Shown here piece by piece: positions 6,284 through 15,100 of a DNA stretch of 42,946 nucleotides (position 1 is its first letter; each line of letters starts with the position of its first letter). The DNA lies in assembly GCF_018982965.1 (NCBI RefSeq), contig NZ_JACBYP010000070.1, forward strand, positions 1 through 42,946. Reading direction: 5' to 3'. The notes under the pieces were generated by a model. It made no database searches. It saw nothing but the letters and a program-made list of their open reading frames with translations, and was not told the DNA's origin. Source of the stretch: Streptomyces mayonensis. GTDB taxonomy: Bacteria; Actinomycetota; Actinomycetes; Streptomycetales; Streptomycetaceae. The translations under genes and the position numbers were made by a program.

Positions 6284-7720
6284 GTGAGCCTGTGGACTTC
6301 CCTGGAGCCCGCGTCCGCGACGGTGGACCCTGGCAGTAGTACGCGTGTGCGCCTGAGGGTGCGTAATACCGGTGACGTGGTGGATGAGTACCGGTTCGAG
6401 CCGTTCGGGGAGGTGGCGCCCTGGACGACGATCGAGCCGCAGATGCTGCGTCTGTACCCGGGGACGACGGGCACGGTGGAGCTGACCTTCGCCCCGCCCC
6501 GTACCTCGGACGCGGTGGCGGGTCCGAACCCCTACGCGGTGCGGATCACGCCCACGGAGCATCCGGATGCGGTGACGGTGCCGGAGGGGAATCTGACGAT
6601 CACTCCGTTCACCGAGGTGCGTGCGGAGTTGGTGCCGCCAACGGTGAAGGGCCGTTTCCGGGGGCGTCCGCGGCTGGCGGTCGACAACGTGGGCAATACG
6701 AAGGTCACGGCGTCGATCGGGGGCAGTGACAACGGCGATCACCTGTCGTATGAGATCCGTCCGGGGAATGTGCAGATCGAGCCGGGGCGTGCGGCGTTCG
6801 TCGAGACGACGTTGAAGCCGAAGCAGGTGATCTGGTTCGGGTCGAAGGAGGAGCGGCCGTACACGCTGGCGGTGCGGCGGTCGGGTGTGGATCCGACGGA
6901 GGTTGAGGGGACGTACGTTCAGCGTGGTTTTCTGCCGCGGTGGCTGGCGACGTTCTTCGGGATCGGGCTCGCGTTGAGTCTGGCGTTTGTGATGATCTGG
7001 ATCGCGTACAAGCCGCAGGTCTCCTCGAAGGCGACCGAGCAGACCGAGCAGGCCGGTGCCGCGCTCGCCCCCAGCCCCAGCGCCGAACCGGAGACCCTCC
7101 CCAGCGCGGCCGATACCGCTCCCGCCGACCGTCCCGAGCCGGAGGCCTCCAAGGAGCCGGAGGCCGAGAAGAGCGCGGGCGGTGGGGACGGCGGTGATGG
7201 TGGCGGGGAGTCCAAGAAGCCCGAGCCGAAGTCCGTCGTGCCGGCCATGAACGTGCTGCTGCGCAACACCACCAGCCACATGTGCGCCGAGCTGCCCGGC
7301 CGGGAGAAGGGCACGCTCGACGGCCCCGTTCAGCAGGCGGTCTGCGACGACACCGACGGGGACAACCAGATCTGGAACCTGGAAGTGAAGTACGAGAACG
7401 GCGGTCCGGGCGGGGCCGCGCTCTTCCAGATCCGGAACATCAAGGACAAGTACTGCATGGACCTCCCCTACTACGGAGCCCAGCCCGTCCAGTCGCCGGT
7501 CACCGAGTTCCACTGCGACGGGACCAAGGGGGACAACCAGCTCTGGTGGGTCGACAAGCAGGAGAGCGGCGCCCACTGGATCCGCAACTTCGCCAGCAAC
7601 AACAAGTGCCTGAGCGTGGACGGTGAGAACGGCGGCCAGCTCTTCTCCAAGCTGACCATCGACGACTGCACGAACATCGACGACCAGGAGTGGGAGATCA
7701 TCAGCCCGAAGAAGGACTGA
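6284..7720 (+). CDS. CIS-locus membrane protein, paralogue 3 (Ig-like front, TM, ricin-type lectin tip)
   Basis: The protein has 478 residues from GTG 6284. Residues 1 to ~280 equal paralogue 1, and the nucleotide tract 6302-7128 appears identical to 3197-4023. After the membrane segment (about 220-243) comes an E/P/K- and Gly-rich linker. A ricin-type trefoil follows that resembles paralogue 2's tip but is clearly diverged, with DNQIW, DNQLW and DDQEW sites and six cysteines. It is convergent with the ATPase gene, with 57 bp between the two stops. This copy therefore combines the front of copy 1 with a tip of the copy 2 kind, as expected if the two halves evolve separately. Confidence 0.88.
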   Translation: MSLWTSLEPASATVDPGSSTRVRLRVRNTGDVVDEYRFEPFGEVAPWTTIEPQMLRLYPGTTGTVELTFAPPRTSDAVAGPNPYAVRITPTEHPDAVTVPEGNLTITPFTEVRAELVPPTVKGRFRGRPRLAVDNVGNTKVTASIGGSDNGDHLSYEIRPGNVQIEPGRAAFVETTLKPKQVIWFGSKEERPYTLAVRRSGVDPTEVEGTYVQRGFLPRWLATFFGIGLALSLAFVMIWIAYKPQVSSKATEQTEQAGAALAPSPSAEPETLPSAADTAPADRPEPEASKEPEAEKSAGGGDGGDGGGESKKPEPKSVVPAMNVLLRNTTSHMCAELPGREKGTLDGPVQQAVCDDTDGDNQIWNLEVKYENGGPGGAALFQIRNIKDKYCMDLPYYGAQPVQSPVTEFHCDGTKGDNQLWWVDKQESGAHWIRNFASNNKCLSVDGENGGQLFSKLTIDDCTNIDDQEWEIISPKKD

Positions 7721-7777
7721 TCAGAAGGACTGGTCAGAAGGGCTGGCAGACAGGACCGGCAGAGGGACTGCGGCCCG

Positions 7778-10156
7778 TCACCAGCCGCCTTCGCCGGGCA
7801 CCAGCCGCCCGGCCTTGCGGTACTCACGGCGGGCGCCCTCGAGGAGGTCGTCCGCCGTCACCGTGTCGTCGCGTCCGGCGGCGAGGTAGGCGGCGGTGAC
7901 CACCGCGCTGCGGATCGAACCGCCGGCCAGCTCGAACTCCCGGGCCAGCGGCTCCGGGTCGATGCCCTCGGCGGACGGGACCCGGGACAGGCAGTGCCGC
8001 CACAGCGCCAGGCGCTGGTCGGGGTCCGGGAACGGGAAGTCGACCACCAGGTCCAGACGCCGCGTGAACGCCTCGTCGATGTTGGCGCGCAGGTTGGTGG
8101 TGAGCAGGGCGATGCCGTCGAAGGACTCCAGCCGCTGGAGCAGGTAGGCGCTCTCCATGTTGGCGTACTTGTCGTGTGCGTCCTTGACCTCGGAACGCTT
8201 GCCGAAGACGGCGTCGGCCTCGTCGAAGAGGAGTACGGCGTCGGTGCGGTCGGCCTCCGTGAAGATCCGTTCGAGGTTCTTCTCCGTCTCGCCGACGTAC
8301 TTGTCGACGACCGACGACAGCTGGACCACGTAGAGGTCGAGGCCGAGGTCGGCGGCGACCACCTCCGCCGACAGGGTCTTGCCCGTGCCGGACTCGCCCG
8401 CGAACAGGCCGAGGACGCCCCGGCCCCGTCCGCCGCCCGCGCTCAGCCGCCAGTCGCCGAGCACCCGGTCCCGGTGGCGGGCCCGCAGGGCCAGCTCGCG
8501 GAGCTGCACCAGGGGCTTGTCGGGCAGGACCAGGTCCCCCCAGTCCACGTCGGGACGGATCCGCCGGGCATGGCTCTCCAGGCCGGACGCCGACTGCCGG
8601 CGGGCGGCGAGCCGCACGTGGTCGGCGGTGAGCGGAACACCGTCGAAGGCGGCGAGGGCGCGGGCGGTGTGTGCGGCCCGCTGGATGCGGTCCCCGCCGA
8701 GCCGGTACGGCGCGACGGCCGAGGCCAGGTCGAACCCGTCGGCGTCCGGGCCCAGCGCCGCCCGCCACACGGCGGCGCCACCGGCCCGGCGGCCCGGCGC
8801 GTCCAGGACCAGCGGGTCGTCCGGGGCCCAGTGCGGGTCGTAGGGGCGTGGGTCGGTCAGCAGCACGGTCACGTCCGTCGCCGCGGTCAGCGCGCGCACC
8901 AGCGGCCCCGGCTTCTCGGGCAGGCCCGGCACCACGACCGCCCGGCCGCTGAGGCGGGCCTCGCGGAGCAGTTCGGGCACGTGGTCCTCGGCCTCGGAGC
9001 AGCGCAGCGCGGCCAGGCCGGCGGCGTCCAGGACGGAGGCCAGCGCGGCCAGGCCGTCGCCCTCGCGCGGCTCGCGCAGGTAGGCGGTGAGCGGGCCCTC
9101 CTTCAGCCGCGCGGCCAGTCGCCGTACGAAGTCGTCGGCGCCGGTCTGGGGCAGCGCGTCCGGCATCGGGCGCAGCAGTCCGAGGAGCGCCGGGTCCGGG
9201 GTGTCGTCGCCGAGGAGGTGGCCGATCAGCCGGTCCGGGACCCGCAGCGAGCGGGTGAGGAAGGGCCGCTCCGGGTCCTCCACCTCCAGCAGGCCGAGGG
9301 CGCGCAGCGGCGCCGAGGCGTGGAACCGGCCGCGGGCCGCCGCCAGGTGGGCGGGCACCCCGCACAGTTCGAGGGCGAGGCTCACGGTGGCGCGCCGGCG
9401 GCTGACGTCGTTGTTGAGGTAGCCGTAGAGCGGTTCGAAGGTGCGGTCGACGTCCGGGGCCAGGGCGATGAGCAGGACGGCCGTGTCCAGCTCCGTCAGG
9501 TTCGTCCGGCCGGCCAGCCGCGCCAGCCGGTCGGCGGAGCCGGTGTGGTGATCGGCAGAGGCCGGTGCTGTGGAGGCCGGTTCGGCGGAGACCGAGCCGG
9601 TGGAGGCCGAGCCGGAGGAGGGGGGTGCGGTGGGAATCCGTCCGGCGGGCGACTGCTCGTCGCCGGACGGCCAGGTGCGCAGCAGGTGCTGGACGGCCTC
9701 GTCGGACAGGTACAGGCCGCGCAGCGGGTCGTCGGCCGTGGGGTCGGCGTCGGCCCGCTGCTCGACCAGCGCGGCCACCGGCTCGCGCAGCGCGGCGAGG
9801 CGGGCGGACAGCACTTGGGCGGGGTCGCCGTACGGGCCGCGCTCCGGGACGGGCCGCGGGCCGGGTTCGGCGCCGGGTTCCAGGGCGGGCTCCAGGCCGG
9901 GATGCGGAGCGGGCTGTGGGCCGGGTGCCGGAACGGGCTGTGGGCCCGGTTCCGGGAGGGGCTCCGGGAGGGGCTCCGGGTCGTATGGCGAGGCGTTCTC
10001 CGGTGCGTCGTGCTGTGGTGTGTCGTGCTGTGCCGCGTCGTGCCGCCGGTCGTCGTGCCGCCGGTCGTCCTGCCGCAGGCCGTCGTGCTGTGGTGCGTCG
10101 TGCCGCGGTGCGTCGGGGGCCGCGGTGCCCGGTGGTTCGGTGCGGGGAGCGTTCAC
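7778..10156 (-). CDS. cis15: CIS AAA+ ATPase
   Basis: The 792-residue protein starts with GTG at 10156. The first ~120 residues are low-complexity (HD/RR and EPLPEP-like repeats) and probably disordered. The N-terminal half is an AAA-associated helical region. The C-terminal AAA+ domain has Walker A GESGTGKT (about 587-594, Lys593), Walker B LLFDEAD (about 642-648), sensor TTN and an RR finger before LDLVVDFPFPD. It corresponds to the Afp15/Pvc15 ATPase found in nearly all contractile injection loci, needed for assembly or stability of the particle. The start overlaps the stop of the DUF4255 gene by 4 bp (GTGA), so the two are translationally coupled. Confidence 0.92.
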   Translation of the reverse strand: MNAPRTEPPGTAAPDAPRHDAPQHDGLRQDDRRHDDRRHDAAQHDTPQHDAPENASPYDPEPLPEPLPEPGPQPVPAPGPQPAPHPGLEPALEPGAEPGPRPVPERGPYGDPAQVLSARLAALREPVAALVEQRADADPTADDPLRGLYLSDEAVQHLLRTWPSGDEQSPAGRIPTAPPSSGSASTGSVSAEPASTAPASADHHTGSADRLARLAGRTNLTELDTAVLLIALAPDVDRTFEPLYGYLNNDVSRRRATVSLALELCGVPAHLAAARGRFHASAPLRALGLLEVEDPERPFLTRSLRVPDRLIGHLLGDDTPDPALLGLLRPMPDALPQTGADDFVRRLAARLKEGPLTAYLREPREGDGLAALASVLDAAGLAALRCSEAEDHVPELLREARLSGRAVVVPGLPEKPGPLVRALTAATDVTVLLTDPRPYDPHWAPDDPLVLDAPGRRAGGAAVWRAALGPDADGFDLASAVAPYRLGGDRIQRAAHTARALAAFDGVPLTADHVRLAARRQSASGLESHARRIRPDVDWGDLVLPDKPLVQLRELALRARHRDRVLGDWRLSAGGGRGRGVLGLFAGESGTGKTLSAEVVAADLGLDLYVVQLSSVVDKYVGETEKNLERIFTEADRTDAVLLFDEADAVFGKRSEVKDAHDKYANMESAYLLQRLESFDGIALLTTNLRANIDEAFTRRLDLVVDFPFPDPDQRLALWRHCLSRVPSAEGIDPEPLAREFELAGGSIRSAVVTAAYLAAGRDDTVTADDLLEGARREYRKAGRLVPGEGGW

Positions 10157-10830
10157 AGCCGTCCCGTACCGCGGTCCGCCTGGCCCTTGCGGGCGGCGCG
10201 GGCCGCCGCCACCTGGTGCGGCCGGTGCGAGCGTCCCTCGGCCATCGGCGGGTCGCCCTCCATGCCGCCCACCCGGACGGTCGCGCCCTCGGTGACCGGG
10301 GGACCGACGTCGTACTCCGGGAAGGCCGGGAAGGGCGCGGTCACCACCAGGTCCAGGGAGGGCTTCAGTTCGCCGCCCAGGGCGGACCAGATCTCGGCGA
10401 GGGAGCGGGCCTCGGTCTGGATGCCGGCCACCGTCAGCGGCACGGACAGGCCCAGCGCGCCCAGCGAGCCGGGGAGTTCGGAGGGGGACAGGAGCTCGCG
10501 CGGCAGCAGCGTCGCCATCACCGCGGACAGCAGCCGGTGTTCGTCCTGCGGGGTCTTCGTCCAGGCCGTCACCAGGTACGACAGCCGGAACCAGCGCGGC
10601 GGCTGACGTCGCTTGACGACGATGGCGTCCTCGTCGCGCACGGCCATCTGCCCGCGCTGACGCCGGTTCACGTCCTCACGGATGTCGTACAGATAGGTGT
10701 TGACCACGGGTGCGTTGCGCCGGGCAGCCCAGTCGCGGGTCGGCGCCTCGAAGGCCACGTCGATGCCCGAGCCCGTCAACGCCCCGCCTTTGAGGAGGGT
10801 TTTGAGGACCTCGTCCACCTCGTGGATCAC
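10153..10830 (-). CDS. cis16: Pvc16/DUF4255 family CIS tail-terminator protein
   Basis: The 225-residue protein starts with GTG at 10830, preceded by AGGAG at 7-bp spacing. It opens with the Pvc16 N-terminal (DUF4255) pattern: MIHEVDEVLKTLL, then VNTYLYDIREDVNRR and later LSYLVTAWTKTPQDEHRLL. In Afp/PVC particles this family caps the sheath-tube end. It is the first gene of the pair with the AAA+ ATPase and overlaps it by 4 bp. The C-terminal ~25 residues are basic and less conserved in character. A structural role in the particle is known for the family and assumed here. Confidence 0.9.
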   Translation of the reverse strand: MIHEVDEVLKTLLKGGALTGSGIDVAFEAPTRDWAARRNAPVVNTYLYDIREDVNRRQRGQMAVRDEDAIVVKRRQPPRWFRLSYLVTAWTKTPQDEHRLLSAVMATLLPRELLSPSELPGSLGALGLSVPLTVAGIQTEARSLAEIWSALGGELKPSLDLVVTAPFPAFPEYDVGPPVTEGATVRVGGMEGDPPMAEGRSHRPHQVAAARAARKGQADRGTGRL

Positions 10831-11002
10831 GCTCGCGCTCCTGCCCTGCCCGCACTCGAGTACCGGTCGGCCCGTACGGGACCGTCCCTGTCACCGATCG
10901 TGCCCCGGGTGCCGTCCCGTCCGCAGGCGCGTCGGGGACGGCGGCCGGGCAGGAGAGCCTGCCCTCGCGGTCCCAGGGGTCCCCGCTCGATTGCCCGTTC
11001 GG
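10831..11002. promoter_or_regulatory. Upstream region of the cis16-cis15 pair
   Basis: This 172-bp gap separates the regulator stop from cis16. It holds the 10-bp palindrome CCCGTACGGG (10871-10880) within a longer imperfect dyad. On the minus strand GTGACA (10890-10895) could be a -35 element, but no good -10 follows at 17 bp. The shared operator of the paralogues is not present in full; GGGCA appears only as a half-site. Confidence 0.35.
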
Positions 11003-11797
11003 TCAGATGTAGCCTTCCCTGAGGGCATAGGCCACGGCGTGTGCGCGGTTGCGCAGATGGAGTCGTGTGGTGAGTCCGTGCATGACGTTCTTGACGGTGC
11101 GTTCGGAGTAGGACAACTTGCCGGCGATCTCTCCGGTGTCGAGACCCTCGGCGACCAGGCGAAGGACGTCCACCTCCCGGGGCGCGAGGCCCAGTGAGGG
11201 GGCGCCCGGGCGGCCTGCCGCGCCGCGGTGCAGCGTGCCCACCTGGCTGATGAGCCGGCCCAGCAGGTCGGCCGGCAGGTCGCCGTCGCCGCGGGAGGCG
11301 GCCAGTACCGCCTGCACCAGCCGGTGCGCGGTGGCCTCGTGCCGCCAGACGATGGCGCCGACGCCGCACTCGACGACGTCGAGCAGTTCGCTCTCGCGGA
11401 TCGTGCCGGTCACGAGCACGGCGCGCGCGCCCTCGCTGCGCACGATCCGGCGCAGCCGGGTCAGTGCCGCGTCGTCGAGCGCGTCCTCGATGAGCAGGGC
11501 CACCGTGCCGGGCCCGGTCTCCTCGCGGAGGTCGATCTCCGGGTGTCTGCGCAACTGGCTGATCGCGCCCTCGCGGCTGATCGGGTCCGGGGCGGTGACC
11601 GCCACCGGTACGCGCCGGTCGGTGACACCGGGGGTCCGGCCGAGTTCGCGAGCGGTCGCACCGGTCGGCGCTGCCGGCCGGGTCGGTCCGGATGCACCGG
11701 TCGTACCGGATGCGCGGACGGACGCAGCGGTTGGAGCGGACGTAACGGGTGTAGCGGATGTAGCGGATGCGGTGGTGTCCCGGGGTGAGTTGAGCAA
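11003..11797 (-). CDS. Atypical NarL/LuxR-type response-regulator-like protein
   Basis: The 264-residue protein probably starts with TTG at 11797, because AGGGGGG lies 6 bp upstream. The first ~55 residues are Thr/Ala/Ser/Pro-rich and encoded by short repeats. Residues ~60-170 resemble a receiver fold, but the usual aspartate-centred strand reads VALLIEDALDD and the conserved C-terminal lysine is replaced (VWRHEATAHRL). The C-terminus is a LuxR-type HTH (LAPREVDVLRLVAEGLDTGEIAGKLSYSERTVKNVMHGL). No histidine kinase gene is adjacent. It lies beside the CIS structural genes and divergent to the giant regulator, so it is a candidate CIS regulator; phosphorylation-independent action is an inference. 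Confidence 0.85.
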   Translation of the reverse strand: MLNSPRDTTASATSATPVTSAPTAASVRASGTTGASGPTRPAAPTGATARELGRTPGVTDRRVPVAVTAPDPISREGAISQLRRHPEIDLREETGPGTVALLIEDALDDAALTRLRRIVRSEGARAVLVTGTIRESELLDVVECGVGAIVWRHEATAHRLVQAVLAASRGDGDLPADLLGRLISQVGTLHRGAAGRPGAPSLGLAPREVDVLRLVAEGLDTGEIAGKLSYSERTVKNVMHGLTTRLHLRNRAHAVAYALREGYI

Positions 11798-12151
11798 CCG
11801 TTTCCCCCCTGTTCACGAGCCCGTTGCCTGGCACAGGCCAGTAGCGGATGTGCATGTTCCACACTTCTGTGACTGGTGGGACTTCGCAATCGTGGACCAC
11901 CACGAGGCACACCACGAGACCGGCGCCGCAGTCGCCACAAGCGGCCTGCCGACGGGTGTTCCAGCAGGTCAGGAGGGTGCGCGCAAGGAGGCGCGGGCCT
12001 GCGGGGACGGCCGGGCACCACCGTGAGCCCCGCCACAGCCGTCGTCCGTCCCCGGGAGGATTTTCCCGGAGCCGGGCCGGTTCATGCAGCCCAACCGCAG
12101 AATCACACGTCTCAATGGCCGGGGGAGCACCATCCACCACAGGAGGCACCG
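11798..12151. promoter_or_regulatory. Divergent regulatory gap between the two LuxR-type regulators
   Basis: This 354-bp region has no credible gene. It contains an imperfect dyad GTTCCAC / GTGGGAC (about 11854-11881). I found no promoter pair that I trust on either strand. Start sites of both flanking genes have good Shine-Dalgarno sequences, so both transcripts should have leaders here. Confidence 0.4.
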
Positions 12152-15100
12152 ATGACCGGACCGCTCCGGGAACGCGACGACGCCCACGCGCTGTTGGCGG
12201 CCGAGATGGAGCGGGCTCTGGCCGGCACCGGCGGCCTCGTCCTCGTGCGCGGCGCCAGCGGTACCGGCCGGACCGCCGTGCTGGAGTCGGCCGCCCGGTG
12301 CGCGGCGGACCGCGGGCTGCGGCTGCTGCGGGTGCGCTGCTCCCCGGAGGACACCGCGGTCCCCTTCTCCACGGTGCTTCAGCTGCTCGGCCCGGTACCG
12401 GAGTTCACGGACCTGGCACCCGGCGACGACGACCGGGGCAGCGCCGCCCGGCTGTGGCGGGTGCTGCGCTCCTACGCGGCCGAGAGCCCGCTCCTGGTGG
12501 CGGTGGACGACGTCCACCTCGCCGACGAACCCTCGCGGCGCTGGCTGGCGGAGGCGGCCCGGCGCATCGACCGATTACCGGTACTCCTGGTCGCCACCGA
12601 GCGCAGCCAGTACGACATAGACCCGCGGCCCGCCGGACTCACCCAGGAGCTGTCCCCCTCCCTCGTGCGCACCCACACCCTCGCCCCGCTCAGCGACCGG
12701 GCGGCGGCCGGGCTGGTCCGCGACGCCTTCCCCGAGGCGTGTGCGACGTGGGCCGCCGAGTGCGTACGGGCCGGCGCGGGGAGCCCGCTGCTCCTGCACG
12801 CCCTGCTGGACGACCTCGGCGGCACCCCGCACCCCGGCGGACCCCCGCCGGTGCCGGACACCTGCGCGTCGCTGTATCCGGGGTCCTATCCGGCTGCCGT
12901 CTCGTGGTGGCTCAAGAGCGCGGGTGCCGCCACGGCCGAGGTGGCCCGCAGCCTCGCCGCCCTGGAGCAGGCCTGGCCCTCGGGCCCGGCGCCCCGCCGG
13001 GGCGAGTACCGGCATGCCTTCCCGCACCCGGAGACGGCACCGCCCGTCACGGCGTACGGGCCGGTGCCCGAGACACCGGCGGCGCGTGCGCGCAGGGCCG
13101 GTGACACCGCCCCGGGCTGCCGTGACGTCCGGAGCGCGGAGCACGACACGGACACGGGCCCCGGGGACGCAGGCGCCCCGGCGGAGCCCGGCGGCGCGGG
13201 CCGGAACACGCCGGACGCGTCCCTGCCGGTGCCGGGCGCGCCGTCGTACGGGCGGGGGGAGTCGCCGTACGGGCGGGAGGTGGCGCCGTACGGGCGGGAG
13301 GTGGCGCCGTACGGGCGGGAGGGATCGTCGTACGGGCGGGAAGGGTCGCCGTACGGGTGGGACGTTTCGTCGTATCCGGAGGACGTGTCGCGGTACCCGG
13401 ACGACGCGTCGCCCTACGGAACACCCGCTCCGCCGTACGGAACGGCGGCCGTCGGCCCCGGCGTACCGGACCCGGACCCGTGCGCGGAGCCTCCGGGGCC
13501 GCATCCGCACCCCGCGGAACCCGCCGACGCGGTGCGGGACTCGGCGTACCAGCGGCACCAGCAGTACCCCCGGCACCAGCAGCACCAGCAGTACCCGCGC
13601 TACCCGTGGTACCCCTTCACCGCCCCGAACGAAGGCCGGCCGTCCCCCGCGTCCGACGCCGCCCGCGGCCCCTCGGGACCGCCCCCGTACGGGCCGGACC
13701 GCACGCCGCGGTGGCACACCCCTGCTCCGTCGGCTGCGTCGGCTCCGCCGCCGGCCGGGGAAGGGGCCGGGGATCCGGTCGACGTGCTGGCCGAGGCCGT
13801 CGGGGCCGATCCCGCGCGGATCGCCGGCTGGCTCGCCGCCATGACACGGCTCGGTCTGCTGCGCCCCGACGCAGGCGGCCGGCCGCGCTTCGCGCACCCG
13901 CTGCTGCGCGACGCCGTACTCACCGGCTGGCCCCGGCCGCGCCGGGAGGCCGTGCACCGGGCGGCGGCGGAGGCGATGCTGCGCCGCGGCGACCGGGTCG
14001 AGGCGATCGCCCGGCACCTGCTGCGCACCCCCGCCGTCCGCCTGCCCTGGGCCCTGCGTGTCCTGCGGGACGCCGTGACCGTCGCCGTGCACGACGCCCG
14101 GCCCGCCGACGCCGTCGCCTACCTGCGCCGCGCCCTGGACGAGCCGGTCTCCGACGGCCTGCGCCAGCGGCTGCTGACCGAACTGGGCTCCCTGGAGTAC
14201 GCGTCGGCGGACACGCCCGCCGCCATCGCCCGCCTCGCCGAGGCCCAGCACCTGCCGGCCGACCCCCGCAACCGGGTGCGCACGGCCGTCGCGCTCGGCA
14301 CCGCTCTGGCCGGACGCGGCGAGATCCGCACGGCGATGGAGGTGCTGCGCCGCACGGAGGGCCGGCTGGCCGGACACCCGGACCTGGCCCGCACGGTGCA
14401 GACGGCCGGCGCACTGCTCTCCGACGAGGACGTCGCCACCCGGCGGGAGGTGTACCGGTGGCTGTCCGAGGCCGGCCGGAACTCCCCGGAACTGCTCGGC
14501 ACCGCCGGGCAGGCGCTGTTGGTGCGGTACGCGGCGACGGCCGCGCTGATCTCCGCCGACGAGGCGATGGCGCGGGTACGGGACCTGCTCGCGCAGCCAG
14601 GCGACCCGCTCGCCGAGCCGTTCCTGCTGGGCACGGCCGCCTCCGTCGCCCAGTGGGCCGACCAACTCGACGAGGCCGACCGGCTCGTGGAGCGCGGTCT
14701 GGCCGGGCAGCACCCCGCCCTGCTGCACCCGATGCAGCACGCGCTCCTCAACACCCGCGCCGACATCGCCGCCGCCCGCGGCGACCACACCCGCCTGCTC
14801 GCCGTCGCCGGACACGGATCCGGACACGGATCCGGTCCCGGCGCCGGGCCCACCAACCGGGACGCCCACGCCCTGATGGCTTTCGTCCACACCGGCCGCA
14901 CCGACGAGGCGCTGCGCTTCGCCGACCGGTTCGACCTGCGGGAGGTGCCGGAGACCTGGGAGCTGAACCGCTACCTGTACGCGCGGGGCGTCCTGCGCGC
15001 CGCCACCGGCGACCCGGCGGGCGCCCTGCACGACTTCCTGGAGTGCGGGCGGCGCCAGGGGGCCCGCGAGGTGGTCAGCCCGGTCGTCACCCCGTGGCGT

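Noticed and set aside
3179..7720. Diversity-generating retroelement driving tip variation
   Set aside because: No reverse transcriptase gene and no template/variable repeat pair with A-biased changes. The pattern fits conversion of the constant part instead.
3179..7720. Hydrolase function for the three paralogues
   Set aside because: No catalytic motif is visible; the domains look like binding and anchoring modules only.
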